Of a stretch of 64,000 nucleotides of DNA, positions 59,814-64,000 are shown piece after piece. The number at the start of each line of letters is the position of its first letter. Positions within the stretch are counted from its first letter, which is position 1. The position numbers and the translations under genes were made by a program. The DNA comes from Bradyrhizobium sp. AUGA SZCCT0158 (GTDB lineage: Bacteria > Pseudomonadota > Alphaproteobacteria > Rhizobiales > Xanthobacteraceae), in NCBI RefSeq assembly GCF_018130065.1, contig NZ_JAFCME010000024.1, positions 1 to 64,000 of the forward strand, in the 5' to 3' direction. The notes under the pieces were generated by a model. It had not been told where the DNA came from. It worked only from the letters and a program-made list of their open reading frames with translations, and did not search any database.

Positions 59814-60635
59814 CTAGCGTTTGATATAGACAGGCTTTCGCTTTTCAAGGAAGGCCCTGATGCCTTCGCTGAATTCTTCCGAGCGGCTGCACAGCACCTG
59901 ATTGCGGTCTTCCATCGCGATCACGGCTTCGATCGAGCCGGCATCGACGCTCATGTTGAGGCATTCCTTGGAGAGCCGGAGGCCCACCGGCGACGCCGTC
60001 ATCATCGCCTCGACATAGGGTTCCGCTGCCGCGTCGAGCGCGCCTTCCTCGACCACCGCTGAGACAAGGCCAACGGCGAGCGCACGTTCGGCGCCAATGA
60101 AGCGTCCGGTCAGGATCAGTTCCGAGGCCACGGAGACGCCAACCAGCCGCGGCAGGAAGTAACTCGTGCCGATATCGCAGCCGCCGAGGCCGAGCTTGAT
60201 GAAGGCGCAGTTCATCCGCGCCGATCTGGTGGCGATGCGAATATCCGCCGCCAGCGCCAGCGCGAAACCGCCGCCGGCCGCGGCGCCCTGCACCAGCGCG
60301 ATGATCGGCTGCGGGCAACGCCGCATCAGCATCACGATGTCGGCGATCCGGCGCTGCGAATCCAGCGACTCGGTGACGCCGGGAGGCTCCTGCTGCCCGG
60401 CGCGGCGTTTCATCGCGTGTTTGAGATCGAGCCCGGCGCAGAAATTCTCGCCGGCACCCTTCAGCACGACCACGCGCGTGGTGCGGTTGCGCTGCAGGCC
60501 TTCGAAATAGGCGTTCAGCGCATCGATCATGTCGGGGTTGAGCGCGTTGAGGCTATCTGGGCGATTGAGCGTCACCCGGTCGACCCCGTCGTGGTGTTCG
60601 ATCAGCAGCGGTTGAGTCACGTTGTACTCCTGCAT
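59814..60635 (-). CDS. Crotonase-fold protein lacking catalytic glutamates
   Basis: A 273-residue enoyl-CoA hydratase/isomerase family protein. The oxyanion segment FCAGLDLKHA is present. The first catalytic Glu site reads AAGGGFALALAADIRI, with Ala in place of Glu. The second reads AFIKLGLGGCDIGTSYFLPRLVG, without a Glu but with an Asp near the place where PaaG- and ECI-type isomerases have their catalytic Asp. So an isomerase reaction is more likely than hydration. The C-terminus (EFSEGIRAFLEKRKPVYIKR) is normal. It lies between the ligase and a repeat-separated HSD10-like SDR. Confidence 0.85.
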   Translation of the reverse strand: MQEYNVTQPLLIEHHDGVDRVTLNRPDSLNALNPDMIDALNAYFEGLQRNRTTRVVVLKGAGENFCAGLDLKHAMKRRAGQQEPPGVTESLDSQRRIADIVMLMRRCPQPIIALVQGAAAGGGFALALAADIRIATRSARMNCAFIKLGLGGCDIGTSYFLPRLVGVSVASELILTGRFIGAERALAVGLVSAVVEEGALDAAAEPYVEAMMTASPVGLRLSKECLNMSVDAGSIEAVIAMEDRNQVLCSRSEEFSEGIRAFLEKRKPVYIKR

Positions 60636-60656
60636 CCGCGAGCGCGGCGCCAGTTG

Positions 60657-60814
60657 CTGCGCCCTCTCCCCTTGTGGGAGAGGGCATCACCGTTGCTAGC
60701 CTCGTGCTCAGTAGGGTGAAGGGTTGGCTCCGCAAATAGAACTTTCTCTGCGGAGAGAACCCCTCATCCGGCGCTTCGCGCCACCTTCTCCCACAAGGGG
60801 AGAAGGGAAGAGGA
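60657..60814. repeat. CTCTCCCC..GGGGAGAAGG intergenic inverted repeat
   Basis: The outer arms CTCTCCCCTTGTGGGAGAG and CTTCTCCCACAAGGGGAGAA, with AGAACCCCTCATCCGGCGC in the right half. It is the same family as 5.3 and 52.5 kb and lies in the transcribed gap between the SDR and crotonase genes. Confidence 0.82.
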
Positions 60815-60815
60815 A

Positions 60816-61574
60816 CTACCGCGGCGCCATGCGGATGGCGCCGTCGAGGCGGATGGTTTCGCCGTTGAGCATCGGGTTCTCGACGATGTGGACCGCGAGG
60901 TTGCCGTACTCGGAAGCATCGCCAAGACGTGCCGGATGCGGCACCTGCGCGCCGAGGCTCTTTCGCGCTTCCTCGTTCAATCCCATCAGCAGTGGCGTCA
61001 GGAACAGGCCCGGTGCGATCGTGTTGACGCGGATTTTCAGGCTGGCGAGATCGCGCGCGGCCGGCAGCGTGAGGCCGACGACGCCGCCCTTCGAAGCCGA
61101 ATAGGCGATCTGGCCAATCTGGCCTTCATAGGCCGCGACGCTGGCGGTGTTGATGGCAACGCCGCGCTCTTCACCGATCGGGGGCGCGGTGGCGAGCCGT
61201 TCGGCGAACAGGCGCAGCACGTTGAAGGTGCCGATCAGGTTGACGTTGATGATGCGGACGAATTTGGCCAGCGGATAGACGCCGTCCTTGCCGACGGTAC
61301 GCTGCGAGCCGCCGATGCCGGCGCAGTTCATCAGCACGCGCGCGATGCCGTGCGCGGCTTCGGCCTTGGCGATCGCAGCCTTGATCGCTTCCTCGTCGGT
61401 GACGTCGGCATGCAGGGCGACGCCCTTCACTTCGGCGGCGACGGCTTCGGCGTTTTCCTTGTTCTGGTCGATCACGCCGATTTTCGCGCCCTTGGCGGCC
61501 ATGGCGCGGGCGGTAGCGGCACCGAGTCCGGAGCCACCGCCGGTGATGAGAACGGCAACGTCTTGTAACTGCAT
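60816..61574 (-). CDS. SDR dehydrogenase, HSD10-like, second copy
   Basis: A 252-residue short-chain dehydrogenase and paralogue of the one at 31.4 kb. The nucleotide loop is ITGGGSGLGAATARAMA with DQNKENA indicating NAD, and the active site is INTASVAAYEGQIGQIAYSASKGGVVGLTLP with Ser, Tyr and Lys. The C-terminal NPMLNGETIRLDGAIRMAPR has the same closing signature as its paralogue. It probably oxidises the 3-hydroxyacyl-CoA intermediate of the block before thiolysis. The gene heads the minus-strand run and its promoter side is an inverted-repeat array. Confidence 0.88.
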   Translation of the reverse strand: MQLQDVAVLITGGGSGLGAATARAMAAKGAKIGVIDQNKENAEAVAAEVKGVALHADVTDEEAIKAAIAKAEAAHGIARVLMNCAGIGGSQRTVGKDGVYPLAKFVRIINVNLIGTFNVLRLFAERLATAPPIGEERGVAINTASVAAYEGQIGQIAYSASKGGVVGLTLPAARDLASLKIRVNTIAPGLFLTPLLMGLNEEARKSLGAQVPHPARLGDASEYGNLAVHIVENPMLNGETIRLDGAIRMAPR

Positions 61575-61611
61575 GGTAACAACCTTTCCTTCCTTGTGCG
61601 TTTCTTCTCTA

Positions 61612-61687
61612 GATGGCGAATGGCGAATGGCGAGTAGCGAATGGATGATGAACCATTCGCTATTCGCTATTCGCTACTCGCCCATTC
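61612..61687. repeat. GCGAAT(A/G) inverted microrepeat overlapping the TetR gene end
   Basis: GATGGCGAATGGCGAATGG and GCGAGTAGCGAATGG face CCATTCGCTATTCGCTATTCG and CTACTCGCC, around ATGATGAA. Each arm is made of a repeated GCGAAT unit. The TetR stop codon (61660-61662) lies inside it, so its last residues (VANSE) are repeat-encoded. Confidence 0.85.
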
Positions 61688-62325
61688 AACATTCCGCCGC
61701 AGATCAGCGCTTCCATGTGCTTGATGTATTGGCGGCAGACTTCGTCGGTCACCGGACCGACGCCGGTCGCGCGCGACATCGCGTGGCGGCCGAAGAACAG
61801 GTGATCGCAGGCGCCGACCAGGCTGGTGTAAAACATCACGGGATCGATGTTGCGGAACTCGCCCGCCTTGATGCCTTCGGCGAGCAGCCGCCGCTGGAAA
61901 TCCAGCAAGGGCGCGACGAAGAATTTTGAAACCTCGTCGGCCGCTTCCGTGCTGCTTTCATGCAGCAGATAGTGGATCAGCCGGTTCATGTACGGGAATT
62001 GGTAATAGGCGCGGATGATGCCGCCGATATGCAGCTTGAGTTTGGCGGTCGGCGAGATCGGCTGGCTGATCAGATATTCGAGCTGCGACATTTCGGTTGC
62101 GGCATCGCGCGCCAACAGCGCCAGCAACAGGCCGTCCTTGTTGCCGAAATGATATTTCACCAAAGCGGCGTTGACGCCGGATTTCTGTGCGATGTCTGAC
62201 AGCGACACCTCGATCGAGGCGCGCTCGATCATCAACTCGCTTGCCGCCACGAGCAGCTTCTCGGCGGTGGAGTTTTTGCCGGCCGTAAGTTTGGTCGGTA
62301 TGCTGGTATTCAACCCTGATGCCAT
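61660..62325 (-). CDS. TetR-family transcriptional regulator
   Basis: A 221-residue regulator. The N-terminal helix-turn-helix is NSTAEKLLVAASELMIERASIEVSLSDIAQKSGVNAALVKYHFGNKDGLLLALL (about 18-70). A TetR_C-type ligand domain follows (IRAYYQFPYMNRLIHYLLHESSTEAADEVSKFF, FYTSLVGACDHLFFGRHAM). ATG 62325 is preferred; a TTG at 62379 would add 18 residues and run to the edge of the operator candidate. It is divergent from the thiolase and lies next to the SDR on its own strand, so it likely controls the block in response to an acyl-CoA. Its C-terminal tail runs into an inverted repeat. Confidence 0.88.
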   Translation of the reverse strand: MASGLNTSIPTKLTAGKNSTAEKLLVAASELMIERASIEVSLSDIAQKSGVNAALVKYHFGNKDGLLLALLARDAATEMSQLEYLISQPISPTAKLKLHIGGIIRAYYQFPYMNRLIHYLLHESSTEAADEVSKFFVAPLLDFQRRLLAEGIKAGEFRNIDPVMFYTSLVGACDHLFFGRHAMSRATGVGPVTDEVCRQYIKHMEALICGGMLNGRVANSE

Positions 62326-62382
62326 CACTGCCTGCCGGAAATCCGGGCGCACATAAGCGCATGCCGCGGCTGCACTCAAGAG

Positions 62383-62403
62383 TTAATTGATTGATTGACT
62401 AAA
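62383..62403. promoter_or_regulatory. TetR operator candidate before the thiolase
   Basis: The AT-rich segment starts TTAATTGATTGATTGACT and has repeated TTGA steps that read partly the same on the other strand. It is the only AT-rich island in the divergent region, 58 bases from the TetR ATG and 69 bases from the thiolase ATG. The symmetry is imperfect. Confidence 0.4.
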
Positions 62404-62471
62404 TCCCGGGCCGCCCCTTAAATCCGGCCATCATTCAATAGCCATCCAACAACAATTCAGGGAGAACAGAC

Positions 62472-63644
62472 ATGGCCGAGGCCTATATCGTTGCCACCGC
62501 TCGCACCGCCGGTGGCCGCAAGGGGGGACGTCTCGCAGGCTGGCATCCGGCCGATCTCGCCGCCTCGGTGCTGGATTCCCTGGTCGACCGCACCGGCGTC
62601 GATCCCGCGCAGATCGAAGACGTCATCATGGGCTGCGTGATGCAGGCCGGCGAACAGTCCAATAATATCGGCCGCAACGCCGTGATGGCTTCGAAGCTTC
62701 CCGAAAGCGTGCCCGCCACCTCGATCGACCGCCAGTGCGGCTCCTCGCAGCAGGCGCTGCATTTCGCTGCGCAAGCCGTGATGTCCGGCACCATGGATTG
62801 CGTGATCGCAGCCGGCGTGGAGTCGATGACGCGGGTGCCGATGGGCCTCGCCTCCTCGCTGCCGGCCAAGAACGGCTTTGGTCATTACAAGAGCCCGGGG
62901 ATCGAGAAGCTCTACCCGAACATCATGTTCAGCCAGTTCACCGGCGCTGAAATGATGGCGGAGAAATACGGTCTGTCCAAGGATGAGCTCGATACCTATT
63001 CCTACAACAGCCACCAGCGCGCGATTGCGGCGACGCAAGCCGGCAAGTTCAAGGACGAGATCGTCTCGCTGCAGATCACCCGCGCCGACGGCTCGACCGA
63101 CACCCACCATATCGACGAAGGCATCCGCTTCGACGCCAGCCTCGACGGCATCAAGGGCGTCAAGTTGATCGCCGAGAACGGCAAGCACACCGCCGCCAGC
63201 GCCAGCCAGATCTGCGACGGCGCCTCCGGCGTGATGGTCGTCAACGAAAAGGGCCTCAAATCGCTCGGCGTCAAGCCGCTGGCGCGGATCCATCACCTCA
63301 CCATGATGGGCGGCGATCCCGTGATCATGCTGGACGCGCCCTTGCACGCCACCAAGCGCGCGCTGGAGAAGGCCGGCATGTCGGTTAACGACATCGACCT
63401 GTTCGAGGTCAACGAGGCCTTTGCCGCCGTGCCGGTGGCGTGGCTGAAGACCACGGGTGCCGATCCTGAGCGGCTCAACGTCAATGGCGGTGCCATCGCG
63501 CTCGGCCACCCCCTCGGCGGCTCCGGCACCAAGCTGATGACCACGCTGGTCAACGCGCTGAAGCAGCGGGGCAAGCGCTATGGCCTGCAGACCATGTGCG
63601 AAGGCGGCGGCATGGCGAACGTGACGATCGTGGAGCGGCTGTAA
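62472..63644 (+). CDS. Acetyl-CoA acyltransferase (thiolase)
   Basis: A 390-residue degradative-type thiolase that splits 3-ketoacyl-CoA with CoA. The nucleophile is C89 in IDRQCGSSQQALHFAAQ. The base histidine is H346 in NGGAIALGHPLGGSGTKLMTTL, and the second cysteine is C376 in MCEGGGMANVTIVERL. GGGAG lies 8 bases before the ATG. It is divergent from the TetR gene and closes the beta-oxidation set of this block. It is also the only thiolase in the window, so it may serve the pim-like and cou-like genes, which have none. Confidence 0.93.
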   Translation: MAEAYIVATARTAGGRKGGRLAGWHPADLAASVLDSLVDRTGVDPAQIEDVIMGCVMQAGEQSNNIGRNAVMASKLPESVPATSIDRQCGSSQQALHFAAQAVMSGTMDCVIAAGVESMTRVPMGLASSLPAKNGFGHYKSPGIEKLYPNIMFSQFTGAEMMAEKYGLSKDELDTYSYNSHQRAIAATQAGKFKDEIVSLQITRADGSTDTHHIDEGIRFDASLDGIKGVKLIAENGKHTAASASQICDGASGVMVVNEKGLKSLGVKPLARIHHLTMMGGDPVIMLDAPLHATKRALEKAGMSVNDIDLFEVNEAFAAVPVAWLKTTGADPERLNVNGGAIALGHPLGGSGTKLMTTLVNALKQRGKRYGLQTMCEGGGMANVTIVERL

Positions 63645-63671
63645 GCTGTAGCCGCTGGCTGCAGATGTTGC

Positions 63672-63832
63672 GAATAAAAATGGTGTCGTCCCGGCCTTGA
63701 GCCGGGACCCATAACCACAGCACTTTGTGGTTATGCCGGGCTGGAGCTCCAGCCGATTTCAATAACTCAATTCGGTGGTAATGGGTCCCGGCTCCTGATG
63801 CGCAATTGCGCATTTGGGCCGGGACGACACCG
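63672..63832. repeat. GTCGTCCCGGCC..GGCCGGGACGAC intergenic repeat
   Basis: The arms GTCGTCCCGGCCTTGAGCC and GGGCCGGGACGAC enclose GGGACCCATAACC / TAATGGGTCCCGG and a central ATGCGCAATTGCGCAT palindrome. Related to the copies at 35.0 and 56.5 kb. It separates the thiolase from the next gene. Confidence 0.82.
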
Positions 63833-63854
63833 GTGATTGTTTCAGGATTCTTCC

Positions 63855-64000
63855 ATGACCCACCCGTCGATCTACGCCCGCACGCATCCGAACAAGATCG
63901 CCTACCAGATGACGGGCACCGGAAAAGCAATCACCTATCGCGAGCTTGACGAACTCTCGAACCAGGGCGCGCATCTGTTCCGCTCGCTGGGCCTGAAGGC
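63855..64000 (+). CDS. Acyl-CoA synthetase (AMP-binding), 5' part only
   Basis: The gene starts at ATG 63855 and runs off the window after 48 codons. The visible residues MTHPSIYARTHPNKIAYQM..GKAITYRELDELSNQGAHLFRSLGLK match the start of ANL-family fatty-acyl-CoA ligases (the ITYRELDELSNQ segment). AGGA lies upstream. It follows the thiolase on the same strand, so it may be part of the same operon. The AMP-binding motifs lie outside the window. Confidence 0.75.
   Translation, partial: MTHPSIYARTHPNKIAYQMTGTGKAITYRELDELSNQGAHLFRSLGLK

Overview
The window looks like chromosome from a Bradyrhizobium-type alphaproteobacterium (Nitrobacteraceae, close to Rhodopseudomonas). The reasons are high GC with strongly GC-biased third positions, many Liv-type ABC transporters and acyl-CoA enzymes, intergenic spaces full of short inverted repeats typical of that group, and two blocks whose gene order resembles the pim and cou/tar regions of Rhodopseudomonas palustris. 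The comparison with R. palustris is from memory and was not run. No rRNA, tRNA, CRISPR array, prophage or integron was seen.

Layout. 0.3-5.2 kb: small exported proteins (one with an 81-bp tandem repeat), a glutathione transferase, a GNAT acetyltransferase and glycerol kinase. 5.4-12.9 kb (minus): a pim-like dicarboxylate beta-oxidation operon (SDR, two acyl-CoA dehydrogenases, CoA ligase, bifunctional hydratase/dehydrogenase) without the thiolase found in the R. palustris operon. 13-21.5 kb (plus): a divergent IclR regulator, one Liv-type ABC core and three tandem paralogous binding proteins, each followed by a hairpin. 21.6-25.2 kb: glycerate kinase and a PAS-PAS-GGDEF-EAL protein. 25.4-41.1 kb: an aromatic-acid block with a MarR/CouR-like regulator, ABC uptake, CoA ligase, crotonase, SDR, 4-hydroxybenzoyl-CoA-type thioesterase, TRAP transporter and PobA. 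It reads as hydroxycinnamate to 4-hydroxybenzoate to protocatechuate. A RAYT transposase with its REP palindromes sits in the middle. 41.4-53.1 kb: mixed housekeeping and orphan genes (thioesterase, LysR, PNPOx, His-rich exported proteins, WYL regulator, TAXI protein, a DUF6537/cyclic-nucleotide pair, crotonase). 53.2-64 kb: a second acyl-CoA block (nitroreductase, three acyl-CoA dehydrogenases, feruloyl-CoA-synthase-like ligase, crotonase-fold protein, HSD10-like SDR, TetR, thiolase, truncated ligase).

How the parts fit. Three catabolic blocks each pair a CoA ligase with beta-oxidation enzymes and have their own regulator (IclR, MarR, TetR). The first two also have dedicated transporters. 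The most coherent new signal is an AT-rich palindrome (arms close to AATTGTTATA and TATAACAATT) in front of the MarR gene/ABC operon, the crotonase-ligase operon and pobA, with a weaker copy before the binding protein. It suggests one MarR regulon spanning about 15 kb. I did not find a clearly undescribed defence or mobile system. The most unusual items are the nested RAYT/REP locus, the stand-alone DUF6537 plus membrane cyclic-nucleotide-domain pair, and crotonase-fold proteins that appear to lack the catalytic glutamates.
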